64,000 nucleotides of DNA from Paguma larvata (Eukaryota; Chordata; Mammalia; Carnivora; Viverridae): positions 79,578,502 through 79,642,501 of the forward strand of contig CM057832.1 in NCBI GenBank assembly GCA_030068075.1, written 5' to 3'. Positions 10,257 to 25,855 of this stretch are shown piece after piece (the stretch's first letter is position 1; each line of letters starts with the position of its first letter). The position numbers were made by a program, and so were the translations under genes. Under the pieces are notes generated by a model. That model was given only the letters and a program-made list of their open reading frames with translations, did not search any database and was not told the DNA's origin.

Positions 10257-12807
10257 AGAGAATGCTTGAAAGGAGCGTCTGGAATTCAGAGTTTGGGAAG
10301 TTGCACTGTACGTGCACTTTATGACGGTAATATCATTGGGAATAGAACACCACCACCAGACAACAACCTCTTGCTGTCAAATGAATGCTACCTTACACAC
10401 TTTCTTGAGAGTTGGCACTGAGGAGAGGCTATGCTGTTTGATTTCTCAGTGAGTAGTTTGTATTTCTTGACATTTATCCCAGTGACTTTTACATTAACAA
10501 AAGTCAGTGGGTCTTATGGGAAGGATCAGTCTTTGGCAAAGCTCAAGACTTCCTGTTCTCTTAAACCTCTTGGAGAAAGCTGTCCATATGAGTGTCAGGA
10601 ACCACAGGAGCCCAAGCGGTTCATCTAGACAGATTTGGTTTCTTCAGAGTGACCTACATCTTGATGGATGGATAGACAGATGAGTCTAATGATTTTTTTA
10701 GTCAAAAACAAAGAAATCAGTAAACTTGGAATGATATGAGGCAATATATCCTCTATTAATATGAGTTGATAAAGTGAGTTGTTTGGATGAGTCATTTTGT
10801 AGCCACACAATTCCTATAACTCAGATAACCTTTTGTACTTTTGAATTTAAAAATGTTTTTTATTTCAGAAGATAAGAGTGTAGACCTTAAATTGGATCTT
10901 AATGAAAATGCTGTTAATGCCTCAACAGCTTATCCTTTGTAATCACTTTGGAAGAGGCATTTTGATGGTATCTCCTTTGCTGGTAATAGCAGAGGAGAAA
11001 TTTAAAATAAAATCCTTTTAATTTCAAAGTCCATTTTGAGTGGATGGGGAAAACAAGTCATTTTTAACTAAAAAATGACAAGTTGGATGAAGAGAATTAA
11101 GAATGCTGTGTAACCACAAATGCGGAGAATGTAATTCAGATTTTGAGAATTTTGCCAAAGTCAGGTGACTTTACATGGTATAGAATAAGACAGACTTGAG
11201 ACTTGTGTGTAGGAAGTGTTGCTTACAAATGGACTGGCCCAGACTCTGGGGTCCTGCTGATACCCAGAGCAAAGATACACCAGAGTCTTTGAAGAATAGT
11301 GAGGTGAATTTATAGTGTGTGCAAGATTTAGAAAACTGTCACTTTCAAAATAGCCATGTAAGTTTTGTAAACCACACATTTTGACATCAATAGTGAATTT
11401 TACAGTAATTGTTTTGTGTGGTGTTCAAGTCTACCCAATACTGTTTTATCAGATTGTTTTTAACTTGACTATTTTTAATTCAGTGTTTTTTAAAAAAAAA
11501 AAACAGAATTAGGCCCAGAATTAAAATTTTCTGTTTAGGCAGATCTAGTACATTCTCTTTGCAATAGACCAGGCACACTCAATGTTTCATTTGAGTTTTC
11601 TATTTTGTTTTCTTTTGGTTTGTTTTTTGTAGTCCTTAACTCAATCTTTAAAAATTTTGGCTAACTTTTAGTTGGCAGAAATTCAGAAGAGAATCAACCA
11701 AAGCTGGGACATTTGAGAGTGTTGGTAATATTTACACTACAAGGTTTAATTTTCTTGCTGTCCCACTACAATTCTTCAAAAAATTGCTTCTGAATTGAAT
11801 TTAATGTTTGATTTGACCTTACAGTAGCAATCTGATTCCTTCTGAATGTACATGGGAAATATTATTAGATCTACTTTGGAACCATAAGCCGGTCCAGCTG
11901 CTATTTTTTTTCCTTTTGGAAAATAATGAAAACGCTAATTGAGAAAAATTATCACCTCCCACCCAAAGGGAAAAAAAACACCTGTTAGAGGGGAATTTAA
12001 TAGAAATGAATTTTGTACTAAGCATAATCACTTTACAAGATCCCCTAGACTCATAAATGGTAAGTTATAGGACTGGCAGATCCAACTAGATCCCAAAACC
12101 AGCTTTAGTCAAGACTCCAATGGACCTCTGGACTCTGTAACAGACATTGATTCATTTGTTAGTAACTAGTAATGAACTTGCCTTGATTATGTAGCATTAT
12201 TAGTTCTTTACCTGAGGTTATTGCTTACTCAAGCCCTGAGCATCCTCTTTCTGTATAACAGTAACATCCCTTTTACAATTGTGCTAAGATGTCCCCAGAG
12301 CCACGCTATTCAAAGTGTGATCCTCAGACCCAGTCAGTGAACTCTTTATTACTGGTCTGCAGTGAGTTGAAGGAGTTGGCACTACCATATAAACCAACTA
12401 CGTCCCTAAGAGTACAGTTCAGTTCATCTATTGAACATGACACCCTCCTCAATGAAGGAAGCAAGTGCACTGATTTACATTCTAGGGAAACGAAAGTGCT
12501 GGTGTTTTCTCTCTTAATGTTCTCTTTCTGACTTGGAAGGATTTTCTCTACACTTTGGAAATTTCAGCTCAGAATGTATAAAATACGAGAACATAGGATT
12601 TTTGTAGGGCACTATTTATAAAGAGCGACATAATATATTCCACATATACAGAGCTTATAGTATCATGGTTATTATTCAGTTTACCTCTTTTTCATGAAAG
12701 ACACCTTTCTGTTTCTACATTGCATAAACCTGTACATGATCTTGATTTGTAGGTAGGCAAATTAATTGATAATATCATTATTCAGTGTTTCGTGATATGA
12801 ATAGTTA
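10257..12807. other. Long repeat-poor intronic interval
   Basis: About 2.5 kb of AT-rich DNA in which I recognise no transposon and no gene. Only short homopolymer runs stand out. It is a reasonable place to look for conserved non-coding elements. Confidence 0.45.
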
Positions 12808-13009
12808 CTGATGAGTGCTTACTAAGGTACTGTGCCAGTGCTTTATGTATATTAGCATACTTTATACTCCCTATAATCCTTTGTAGTAGGAATTTTTATC
12901 ATCTTCTTTTTGGGTTAAGGAAACTGAGGCTTAGAGAGGTTAATAATCTACCCAGTACCAAACAGCTCATTAGTAGTTACAGTGGTGATTTGAAATTAGG
13001 TTGGCTTTC
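12808..13009 (-). mobile_element. MIR SINE, left part (interrupted)
   Basis: gagtgcttactaaggtactg, then ggaaactgaggcttagagag with gttaataatctaccc, then aaacagctcattagtagtta, is the MIR core in reverse orientation. The element continues at 16747 after a 3.7-kb insertion. Confidence 0.85.
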
Positions 13010-14995
13010 CTAACCTCAGCAATCAGACAACACAAGGAAATTAAAGGCATCCAAATCAGCAAGGAGGAGGTCAAACTTTCACTCTTCACAGACAACATGA
13101 TACTCTATGTGGAAAACCCAAAAGACTCCACCAAAAAATTGCTGGAACTGTTACATGAATTCAGGACAGTCGAAGGATATAAAATCAATGTACAGAAATC
13201 AGTTGCCTTTTTATACACCAATAATGAAGCAGCAGAAAGAGAAATCAAGGAATTGATCCCATTTATAGTTGTACCCAAAACCATAAAATATGTAGGAATA
13301 AACCTAACCAAAGAGGCGAAATATCTATACACTGCTAACTACAGAAAGCTTATGAAAAAAATTGAGGAAGACACAAAAAAAATGGAAAAACATTCCATGC
13401 TCATGGACTGAAAGAACAAATATTGTTAAAATGTGGATACTACCCAAAGCAGTCTAAATATTCAGTGCAATCCCTATCAAAATAACACCAGCTTTCTTCA
13501 CACAGCTAGAACAAACATTCCTAAAATTTGTATAGGACCAGAAAAGACCCCAAATAGCCAAAGCAATCCTGAAGAAGAAAAACAAACCTGGAGGCCTCAA
13601 AATTCCGGACTTCAAGCTGTATTACAAAGCTGGAGTCATTAAGATAGTATGTTAATGGCACAAGAACAGACACTCAGATCAATAGAACAGAATAGAGAAC
13701 CCAGATATGGACCCACAACTATATGGCCAACTAATCTTTGACAAAGCAGAAAAGAATATACAGTGGAAAAAAGACAGTCCTTCAGCAAATGGTGTTGAGA
13801 AAACTGGACAGTGACATGCAGAAGAATGAACCTGGACCACTTTCTTACACCATACACAAAAATAAACTCAAAATGGATGAAAGACCTAAACGTAAGATAG
13901 GAAGCCAACAAAGTCCTAGAGAAAACAGGCAACAACTTCTTTGGCCTTGGCTGCAGCAACTTCTTACTTGACATATCTCTGGAGGCAGAGGAAACAAAAG
14001 CAAAAATAAACTATTGGGAGCTCAAGATAAAAGGCTTCTATACAGCAAAGGAAACAATCAGCAAAACTAAAAGGCAACTGACAGAATGGGAGAAGATATT
14101 TGCAAATGACCTATCAGATAAAGGGTTAGTATCCAAAATCTATAAAGAAATTATCTAACTCAACACCCAAAAAACAAGTAATCCATTGAAGAAATAGGCA
14201 AAATACATGAATAGAGACTTTTCCAAAGAAGACATCCAAATGGCTAAACAGACACATGAAAAGATGCTCAACATCACTCATCATCAGGGAAATACAAATC
14301 AAAACCACAATGAGATACCATTACACACCTGTCAGAATGGCTAACATGGGAATGCAAACTGGTGCAACCACTCTGGAGAACTGTGTGGAGGTTCCTCAAA
14401 AAAATGAAAATAGATTTATCCTATGACCCAGCAATAGCATTGTTAGGAATCTACCCAAGAGATACAGGAGTGCTGATGCATACGGGCACGTGTACCCCAA
14501 TGTTCATAGCAGCACTTTTGAAGGTAGCCAAATCATGGAAAGAGACTAAGTGTCCATCAACTGATGAATGGATAAAGAACATGTGGTATATATATTTACA
14601 ATGGAATACTATGCGGCAATGAGAAAAAATGAAATCTGGCCATGTGTGGCAACATGGATGGAACTGGAGGATATTATGCTAAGTGAAATAAGTCAAGCAG
14701 AGAAAGACAGATGCCATATGTTCCCACGCATAGGTAGGCTTTGGAAGACCTAGCAGAGAACCAGGGGGGAGGAGAAGAGGGGAAGGAAGAAAAAAAAAGC
14801 CACAGAGAGGAAGGAAGACATAACATGGGAGACTCTCAAAGACTAAGAACAAACTGAGGGGAGAGGGGCGTATGGGAGGGGGGAGAGTGGATGACGGGCA
14901 CAGAGGAGGGCACTTGTTGGGATTATCATGGGGTGTTATATGGAAACCAAATTGACAATAAATTATTCAAAAATAAATAAATAAATAAATAAATA
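13010..14995 (+). mobile_element. L1 LINE, 5'-truncated: ORF2 remnant plus 3' UTR
   Basis: The left part encodes the reverse transcriptase palm and downstream ORF2, in frame at 13010-13411 before frameshifts. The active-site FADD of L1 RT reads FTDN here (13085-13096), so it is catalytically dead. The 3' part has the carnivore L1 3' UTR (ggcacttgttgggattatca, then tggaaaccaaattgacaata) and an (AAAT)n tail at 14968-14995. Stops and frameshifts break the rest of ORF2. Confidence 0.9.
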
Positions 14996-15092
14996 CTCGT
15001 TGTCAGGCCATTATTTCATTTATTAAACTTGTAGAAGAATCATGTTAATATTTCTAAAATAAAGAAAATTTCAGTTCCTAATAAAAAAAAAA

Positions 15093-15395
15093 CAACTCAA
15101 GCAAGAACAGATTTTGGCGAGGATCCGGAGAAAGAGGAACTCTTTTGCACTGCCAGTGGGAATTAAAACTGGTGCAGCAACTCTGGAAAAGAGTATGGAG
15201 GTTCTTAAAAAAAATTAAAAATAGAACTACGCTACAACCCAGCAATTGCACTAGTAGGTATTTATCCAAAGGATACAGGTGTGCTGTTTTGAAGGGGCAC
15301 ATGTACCCCAATGTTTAAAGCAGTGCTATTGACAATAGCCAAAGTATGGAAAGAGCCCAAATGTCCATTGATGATGAATGGATAAAGAAGATGTG

Positions 15396-15450
<55 letters not shown>

Positions 15451-15829
15451 GGCACATTACTTGGTGATCAAAAAGAATGAAATATTGCCATTTGCAACAA
15501 TGTGGATGCAACCAGAGTGTATTATGCCAAGCAAAGTAAGTCAGTCAGAGGAAGACAAATATCGCTAATATGTGGAATTTAAGATACAAAACACATGAAC
15601 ATAAGGGAAAGGAAGCAAGAATAATATAAAAACACAGAGAACAAACTGAGGGTTGCTGGCAGGGTGCTGGGTGGGGGTGATGGGCATTAAGGAGGGCACT
15701 TGTTGGGATGAGCACTGGGTGTTATATTAAAATGATGAATCACTAAATTCTATTCCTGAAATTATTATTACACTATGTGTTAACTAATTTGGACTTAAAT
15801 TTTAAAAAATAAATAAAAATAAAATAAAA
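15093..15829 (+). mobile_element. Second L1 3' end, sense
   Basis: Re-enters late ORF2 (tgcactgccagtgggaatta, then ggtatttatccaaaggatac) and runs to another 3' UTR (gggcacttgttgggatgagc) with an A-rich tail. A (CA)n tract at 15398-15448 lies where L1 normally reads tgtgrtatatatacacaatg, so the microsatellite grew out of the L1. Confidence 0.88.
15398..15448. repeat. (CA)n microsatellite inside L1
   Basis: About 25 uninterrupted CA units within the second L1 3' end. Probably length-polymorphic. Confidence 0.95.
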
Positions 15830-16730
15830 CAACAAGGAGATATCACTAAACATCTATTAAAATGGTTGAAATCCAGAACACTGACAACAACAAATGCTTG
15901 CATGGATATGGACAAACAGGAACTCTTCACTCATTGCTGGTGGTTGAATACAGCCACTTTGGAAGACAGTTTGGCAGCTTTCTATAAAACTAAACTTACT
16001 TTTATGATCCAGAAATCACATTCCTTGGCATTTACCCAAAGGAGTTGAAAACTGTGTCCACACGAAAACTTGCACTCAGATTTTTATGGCAGCCTTATTC
16101 ACTTTTATCCATTTTATTCAATTGCCAAAACCTGGAAACAGCCAAGATGCCCTTCAGTAGGTGAATGAATCAATAAACTGTGTTACAAATAGTCAATGGT
16201 GTATTTCTCAGCACTAAAAAAGAAATGAGTTATCAAGCCATGAAAAGACATGGATGAAACTTAAATGTGTATTACTAGTGAAAGAAGCCCATCTGAAAAG
16301 GATATTTGCTGTATGGTTTCAACTATATGACATTCTGAGAAAGGCAAAAAGAAAACAGTAAAAGGATCAGAGGTTTCCAGGGGTGGAATGGGGAAGGGAT
16401 GATAGGGGAGCACGGAGAATGTTCAGGGCAGTAAAACTACTCCGTATGATACCATAATGGTGGAAATGCATCATTATACACTTGTCAAGATCCATAGAAT
16501 GTAAAATACCACAAAGAATAGACCTTAATATCAACTCTGGACTTTACGATGCATCAGTGTAGATTCATGGATCGTAACAAATATGCTACTCTAGTGCATG
16601 AGGTTTACAGTGGAAGAGGGGTGAGGGTGTGCCTCAGGGGACACATGGGAACTTCTGTAGATTCTGTTCTGTGTTTTTCTGGTTACCTGAAACTGGATGA
16701 AAAGCTAAAGTCTATTAAAAATGTCAAAAA
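15830..16730 (+). mobile_element. Third, older L1 3' end, sense
   Basis: Starts near gagatatcactaaacatcta, then aaacctggaaacagccaaga, and ends in a diverged 3' UTR (gaaactggatgaaaagctaa) and short A-run. The base after its tail is the downstream copy of the 16-bp target duplication, so this 3' end belongs to the element that entered the MIR. Confidence 0.8.
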
Positions 16731-16746
16731 AAATTAGGTTGGCTTT

Positions 16747-16776
16747 GCTTCAGGGCCCTTCTCTTAGCCATTCACA
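16747..16776 (-). mobile_element. MIR SINE, right part (continuation)
   Basis: gcttcagggcccttctctta then agcc continues the MIR interrupted at 13009. Left and right parts join when one copy of the 16-bp target repeat is dropped. Confidence 0.6.
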
Positions 16777-17335
16777 ACCCCCCGAGGACCAGTTGGATAG
16801 CAGATGCTGGCAACATGGTGACCAGAGTTCATGTAGTCTCCTTTAGCCACAAATAAGTAGAAAAGTTTATTAAAGTATACTTGTTTGACATGCCATAGCA
16901 ATTGAGATCAAAAGAAAGAAAGAAGGGGACCCACCAGGAGCAAGAAAGGAAGCAGAAGCTCAAAGGAGCCAGATAAGAATGTTGCAGTTAGGACCCTGGG
17001 ATCTGGGTCTGGAAATAGACCCTGTGTTACCTCCCAAGCATGCAGGGACAGCAGATGTGACCGACTGTGTGCATACAGGGAGCTAAAACTTACACCCCAC
17101 GCAAGGCTGAGCTCAAGAGTTGCCCTTTTTTCAACTTCTTCCATGTCCTGGTGTGGGGCCCAGTTCTACCCCAGCAATGCAGAAGTCTGGAGAGATTATC
17201 TATATCTGAAGAGTCATAAGCCCTCACCTGGGCGAAGCACTTTGACTTCTGTTCATTCTTTCAGCATTACCAAAAACACATCCTCTCTTGATGTAACATA
17301 TGGACATTTTAGAACACCAAAGATGAAAGGAACAT
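16777..17335. other. Unassigned intronic sequence
   Basis: No recognised repeat or gene; mixed composition. Confidence 0.4.
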
Positions 17336-17337
17336 TT

Positions 17338-17570
17338 TTTTAGTGTTTATTTATTTTGGAGAAAGGGGGGTGGGGAGGAGAGAGAACTAGCAGGGGAGGG
17401 GCAGAGAGAGGGAAACACGCGCGCGCACACACACACGCACACAGAATCCAAAGCAGGCTCCAGGCTCTGAGTTGTTAGCACAGAGCCCGATGTGGGGCTC
17501 AAACCCACGAACTGCGAGATCATGACCTGAGCCAAAGTCGGGCGCTTAATTGACTAAGCCACCCAGGTAG
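17338..17570 (-). mobile_element. CAN-SINE, antisense
   Basis: Complement of the SINE with its GA-rich region replaced in part by an alternating cacgcgcgcgcacacacaca tract at about 17415-17442. The outermost head bases are missing. Confidence 0.9.
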
Positions 17571-17751
17571 CAGGGTTGAGTATTGACAGAGGAGGGGCAG
17601 AGAGAGCCCTCTGGTGTGCTGAAAACACCCTAAGTCTTGATTGGAGTAGTATTGGCTTGCCTGTATATGCAAAAATTCATTGACCTAAGTTGCATGAATG
17701 CACATAATATACCTCACTGTGTGTATTTTGACACCCCCCCACCAAAAAAAG

Positions 17752-17755
17752 AATT

Positions 17756-17794
<39 letters not shown>

Positions 17795-18000
17795 TATTAT
17801 TTTTTTAGTATAATTTCTTGTCAAGTTGGCTAACATACAGGGTAAACAGTATGCTCTTGGTTTGGGGGTAGATTCCCATGGTTCATCACTTACATACAAT
17901 ACCCTGTGCTCATCGCAACAAGTGCCCTCCTCACTGCCCATCACCCATTTTGACCTCTCTCCAACCCCCCTTCCCACCCCATCAAGTGGGAAAGTAAAGA
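17752..18000 (-). mobile_element. L1 3' end, antisense, with (TTTA)n tail
   Basis: The reverse complement of the carnivore L1 3' UTR is visible (ccctgtgctcatcgcaacaa, gtgccctcctcactgcccat). The A-tail is the (TTTA)n tract at about 17757-17793. Confidence 0.8.
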
Positions 18001-18058
18001 CTTTTTGAGTTTGCTTTTTATTAATGCTCACAAAAGAACTGCTGAAATTTTATTTCTG

Positions 18059-18230
18059 GGAGTACCTGGGTGGTTCAGTTGGTGAAGTGTCCAATTCTTG
18101 ATTTAGGCTCAGGTCATAATCTCATGGTCCTCAGATTGAGCTCACATCAGGTCCTGCTTGGGATGCTCTCTCTCTCTTCCTCTGCCCCTCCCCTGCTTGG
18201 ATATGCATGTGCTCTCTCTAAGAAAGAAAA
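18059..18230 (+). mobile_element. CAN-SINE, sense, first of a head-to-tail pair
   Basis: gtacctgggtggttcagttg head, then shortened middle; the tail AGAAAGAAAAA runs directly into the next SINE. Confidence 0.88.
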
Positions 18231-18383
18231 AGGGGGGCACCTGGGTGGCTCAGTGGGTTAAGCGGCCGACTTCGGCTCAGGTCATGATCTCGCGGTCTGT
18301 GGGTTCGAGCCCTGCGTCGGGCTCTGTGCTGCTGGCTCAGAGCCCGGAGCCTGCTTCCCTCTCTCTCTGCCCTTCCCCTGCTC
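18231..18383 (+). mobile_element. CAN-SINE, sense, second of a head-to-tail pair
   Basis: Near-consensus head (GGGGGGCACCTGGGTGGCTC) and box B. The tail has turned into the purine tract that follows. Close to consensus, so likely recent. Confidence 0.92.
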
Positions 18384-21179
<2,796 letters not shown>

Positions 21180-21262
21180 CACCAACAATTTGCTAAAGAA
21201 AAAATCCAGATGGCCAGTAGGCATTTAAAAAACTGTTCAACTCACTAGTAATCATGGAAATG
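21180..21262 (+). mobile_element. Old L1 ORF2 fragment
   Basis: tgctaaagaaaaaatccaga, then tggccagtaggcatttaaaa and ttcaactcactagtaatcat match late L1 ORF2. Too short to subclassify. Confidence 0.6.
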
Positions 21263-22465
21263 TCAGAACAACCATGGAGCCTCATTTCTCATCTTTGAAA
21301 TTCTACCTGAATAAGTTACTCAAGTTATTTCTAAACATTTTTCTTATAAAAAGGCATTGAAGACTTTGACGTTATCTTGTTGAATTGATGGATGTCGATG
21401 TTTCTGCCCAAGGTGTTTGCTAAATCGCTGAACCAAGTATGGTCTCAGGTAGGTCAGTATAGAGAGGAGATTCCTAACCCTGTGCACTCTTGAGTATATT
21501 GAGATGACTCATTCTTAAAATGCTGCTGAGTGGAAAAATTACTGCATAACTCTATGATATAACACATGTTAAACGTAGATTTTTTGAAGATTTTGTATAA
21601 CACAGACGAGATGCTTATGCAAAGGTCAAATGGCATTTGGGGCAGCCCCAGCCTCCACACTTCACTTAGTCAAAGAGAGTCTATGAGAGGAGGCAGGGTG
21701 TGTGGTACCCAGCGCCTGCTCATCACCAGTGGTCATCCATTCCCTTCATCCCACTTCATACAGCCTAAGGAGGGTTTAGACACAACACCCTATAGTGTAG
21801 CTCCTTTCCTCCCACGCTTTGGAAAATGGTTGTGCAAATATCAAAACTTGTTTCTGTGGGTAAAGCATCCACTACTGTTTTGAAGACACCTGGATTGCCT
21901 CCAAGCAAAATGAGCTTCTGATGTTGAAATGTTGTTGTCTGCGGTGCCTCATCTCGCTTGGTTTTGCATGCTTACATTACGGGCATGTTGTCTTCTCAAG
22001 ACACGTGCAGACGGCAGAATCAGCCATTGTTCCCAGCCTTCTTAGCTCACTCTCTTATTATCTATGGCAGATTCTTAAGAAGCTGACTTGCAAAGAGAGT
22101 CCATCTTTCTGCAGGTGTCCTTGTGATTGAATCGAAATGAATAGAGAAAGCTCTCCTAGGAAGACTTATCTTCGGAATATGAGATATCTCCATGTCTGTG
22201 TTTTTTAAACCTAAAAATGTCTTCCATTCTTTGCTATTTTTCAAGGGTGCGCTTTATTTGAGAGGCAGTAGCAAAATCTCACAATCACAATAATTTTGCT
22301 TTTAAGGTAGAAAAAAATTTGAAATGATGAAGTGTTTGGATTTGGGCGGCACGGAAGCACAGATGAAAGCTCTTTTTATAAGCACATCAGATATAAGTCT
22401 TTGTTGTATAATATTTAAGCTCCCTGCCAAGTGCTGGGTCATGGTGGGGGCTCTGGGGAACAGTT
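21263..22465. other. Unassigned intronic sequence
   Basis: No recognised repeat or gene in this interval. Confidence 0.4.
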
Positions 22466-22580
22466 CTTTTTTTTTAAGATTTTATTTTTTAAGTAATCTC
22501 TACACCCAACATGGGGCTCAAACTCACACCCCCAAGATCAAGAGTGGCATGCTTTACTCACTAAGCCAGCCAGGCACCCC
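22466..22580 (-). mobile_element. Short, older CAN-SINE subfamily, antisense
   Basis: ttaagattttattttttaag, then taatctctacacccaacatg and ccaagatcaagagtggcatg: this is the short carnivore SINE lacking the long CT-rich body, shared by dog-like and cat-like carnivores. Confidence 0.85.
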
Positions 22581-22582
22581 AG

Positions 22583-23420
22583 GGGACCAATTCTTTTGGC
22601 ACAAAGATACTAGGGGTTTAAATTATTCCTCATCAAAACCATGGACAGATCACAAGTGAGCCAGCTGTATCTGTATCTAACTTGGTTAAGTATGAAATTG
22701 ATGGTGCCGACTAATTTTATAAAAATGTTTCAGTGTAAAGCCTATGGGCATTGGAATGTGACTCTGTGGGGCGGAGTTCTGGCTCTGCTAGATACCAACC
22801 ACATGATCTTAATTTACTTAATGCCCTTGATTTGTTTCCTCACTCACAATGTGGGAATAACAACACTCCCTTGATAGAGTTGGAAAAGTTAAAGATGACA
22901 GATGAAATATAGAAGAATTAACATACCTCAATTTCCATTAATACTTTCTTAGCATCTCATTAACATTGTATACGTAGGTCTTTAAATAACTTGCTTTTCA
23001 AATGACTTTATGATTGACCCCAATTGACCATGGCATACTTTGGCTTACATTTCTTGTTGGGATGAGGAGTTTTTCCAGGTGATGCGTGCAGACCCTTTCC
23101 ACTAACTTCGAGCCCCATAACACATACTGGCGAGCACTTTTCTGAGACCCAGGTATGGAGCTTTTGTCACCAGAAAAACCAACAAGCTCATACAAGATTC
23201 AGTCCACGCTTTTGTATTCATTAGCACCATGCTGAACCAAATAAATTTAACTGGATGCTTAATAATTCTGATTCAGACACCTTATAGGGTGTGAGAAAGA
23301 TAGATTCTATTTCTGCCAGAAAGTTGTAAGGTAAAGTATCCAGAACAATCTGTAAAAAAAAAAAAAAGTCTGCACTCATAACTTAGAAGTCTCAGTTCCT
23401 TTCTTGTGCTTCTTTAGCCC
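22583..23420. other. Unassigned intronic sequence
   Basis: No recognised repeat or gene. Confidence 0.4.
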
Positions 23421-23449
23421 AGCCTTTAACCCCAGTGAAGATCTGTCAA

Positions 23450-23796
23450 AAACAGTGTCCACACTGGAAACCACCCAAACATCCATCAGTAAGGAAGAGA
23501 TGGACAAAGTGGAGTGTGTTCATATGATGGAATACCACTCAACAGCAAAAAATTTGGAGTTATTGGCAGATGCGACAACATAGGTTAATTTCAAAAGCAT
23601 TATGTTCAGCCAAAGAAGCTAGACACCAAAGACCGTACACTGTAAGATTCCATTTTGGAGCAGTTCAAGAAGAGGCATATCTAATCTATGATGAATAGAA
23701 GTCAGAATAGCAGTTGTCTCTGGGTATATTGACCAGGAGGGGGCAAAAAGGAATTTTCTAGGGTGATAGGAATGTCCTGTGTCCTGTAGATACAAG

Positions 23797-23841
<45 letters not shown>

Positions 23842-23922
23842 CACACACATTCATCTAGCTGTACCCTTAAGATTTGTGCACGTACAGTGTGTAAGTTATA
23901 CCTCCATAAAAAAAAAAAAAAG
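23450..23922 (+). mobile_element. Old L1 3' end, sense, with (AC)n
   Basis: ggaaaccacccaaacatcca, then attccattttggagcagttc and accctta/agatttgtgcacg with a final A-run follow the old L1 3' layout. An (AC)n tract of about 24 units lies at 23801-23848. Confidence 0.75.
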
Positions 23923-25060
23923 CGTCCAAGATAGAGCACCATTTTGTTTGGGGAAAGTAAGTAAGGTAAGGGTATAAAGAGATTAACTCTTAAAATATCA
24001 ATCTTTCTAGGGTTTAATTTACATTTTTATGAGTTTTATTTTTATAAAAATAAATTTACCATTGAAGTCCGATTTTTAAACTAAATAAAGCTAGTCAGAA
24101 TAGCTCCCAGTAGACAAATAAATTGGATCCCAACTTTTTAAAAGTAAAGTTTTAGTCCTGAAACAGAATAACATAACTGCCTCTTTGGATGCGTCGATAT
24201 TTCAGTCCGGAGAAAAGAGTATATATTATGTTGTAAATTCATCTCCCATCTTGAGTTGGTTAAACTCCTCTGTGGGAGCAGCAGGAGGATCAGTTACTCC
24301 AAGTGAAATGCGAGTGTGTGTCTCAACTTGATGTAAATTGATTTTCACACGGGGCATCTTCATTTTACGCATAAAGAATGAGCCATTAGTTGATTACTGT
24401 TCATTTGCTCTGTGGTATGCTTTTTCCTAAGACTTGAAGAGAAAAACACAATAAATCAAGCAAGTGGGGGAACATATGTAGGCAGAGCCTTAATATAACG
24501 AACCTCCACCTTACGAAGGTCAACTCAAAGGCAAATACAAACTCTGCTCCTTTAGTTTTTTTCTTCAAAACCTTCATGATGGTTGAAAAATGTGGAAACA
24601 ACCTCTTCTGTTATAGTATTCAAAGCCTTTCAAGATACTTTTTTCCTTAATCTTTCTACACACACTCCCCCAGTTTTCTGCCAGAGCCCCGCAGCGCCCC
24701 ACTCCCAGCTTTCTATCTGCAACGAATGATGTGATTCCTTACAAACTCTGTGAACAATTCCATTTCAGCCTCGCTGCACAAGTCACGTCTCCCCTGCCAT
24801 GTGCCTCCCCGTCTCTCTCTATTAACCACAAACACCATGCCTCACACAGAGTAGACATGGAAAGTTTACAGAATGAAGGGCGGTGGAAATAGACCGAGGC
24901 TGCGTCTGTCTGAACAGCAAAGATTAAAAGAAAGAAATGATTTTCCATTTCATGGTACACAGGTTTTGCACTAATAAAGATTTCATGGAACCTTTCAAAA
25001 GGTTTCTTCCTGCCTTCAAAACCTCACAATATAGAGTATTAAGATATTTGTTCCAGGGAT

Positions 25061-25091
<31 letters not shown>

Positions 25092-25421
25092 CTCACCCAG
25101 ACCCTTGTGTAGCAAAATAGTATAATAGTTGCAGGGGAAAAAAATATTAATGTTAAGTTTAAACCCCTACAACCTGCTGAGAGTCACAGTGTGTGTCAAC
25201 ATTATGTGGAGGAGCTGTGACCTCATCCACTGAAATCTGTCACCAAGGCCTAATAGCTGGTTACAGATCCAGAAGATAGCTTTTAAATTATTTTTCCAAA
25301 CATTTCTCCTTTCACAAAAACACATAGTTAATGAACATTATCTGAAGATAGAATGTGTCAACACCAGTTTTTCTCATGGCTAAGGACTTAACATTACTTT
25401 TAATAAAGTGTTTAGATATTC
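23923..25421. other. Unassigned intronic sequence with (AAAAC)n
   Basis: An (AAAAC)-type run lies at about 25061-25092. Otherwise no recognised repeat or gene. Confidence 0.4.
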
Positions 25422-25494
25422 TTAGATGTATTATATATTTATATATGTAATATCTATTATCATATTTATACATGTATATATATATATATAAACA
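25422..25494. repeat. AT-rich low-complexity tract
   Basis: Alternating TA-rich sequence ending in (TA)n at about 25470-25490. Confidence 0.85.
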
Positions 25495-25559
25495 TAGAGG
25501 ACACCTACACATCTGTGAGATGGCCAATAAATTATTTATAAGTGGTGAAGGACAGTATA

Positions 25560-25855
25560 ATGCACTTCCTTGCTCCTGCCTCAGGACCTTTGAACATGCT
25601 GCTCACTCTGGCTTACTTTTCCCTCCAGTAACTAACTGCATGCTCACTGTCCCATCCCATGTATCTCCACCCTTGTTTGTCTTTTACAACCCTTTTCGGA
25701 ACTCACAGCATACATTTGATTACTTGTAAACTCCCCAACATAAGATCCGCAAGGGCAAGGATCTTGTCTGTTTTATTCATTTTATATTCCTAGTGCTTAA
25801 CACAATGCCACACATATGAGAGGACCTCATTAAATAATTTGCAAAACAAATGACT
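25560..25855 (+). mobile_element. L2 LINE 3' end, sense
   Basis: tcaggacctttgaacatgct, then aagatccgcaagggcaagga, tcttgtctgttttattcatt and agtgcttaacacaatgccac follow the L2 3' end. Good collinearity over about 290 bp. Confidence 0.8.

Noticed and set aside
13001..13411. Functional L1 reverse transcriptase
   Set aside because: 5'-truncated, active-site motif altered to FTDN, and the frame ends at 13411; the first codons even read through the target-site repeat.
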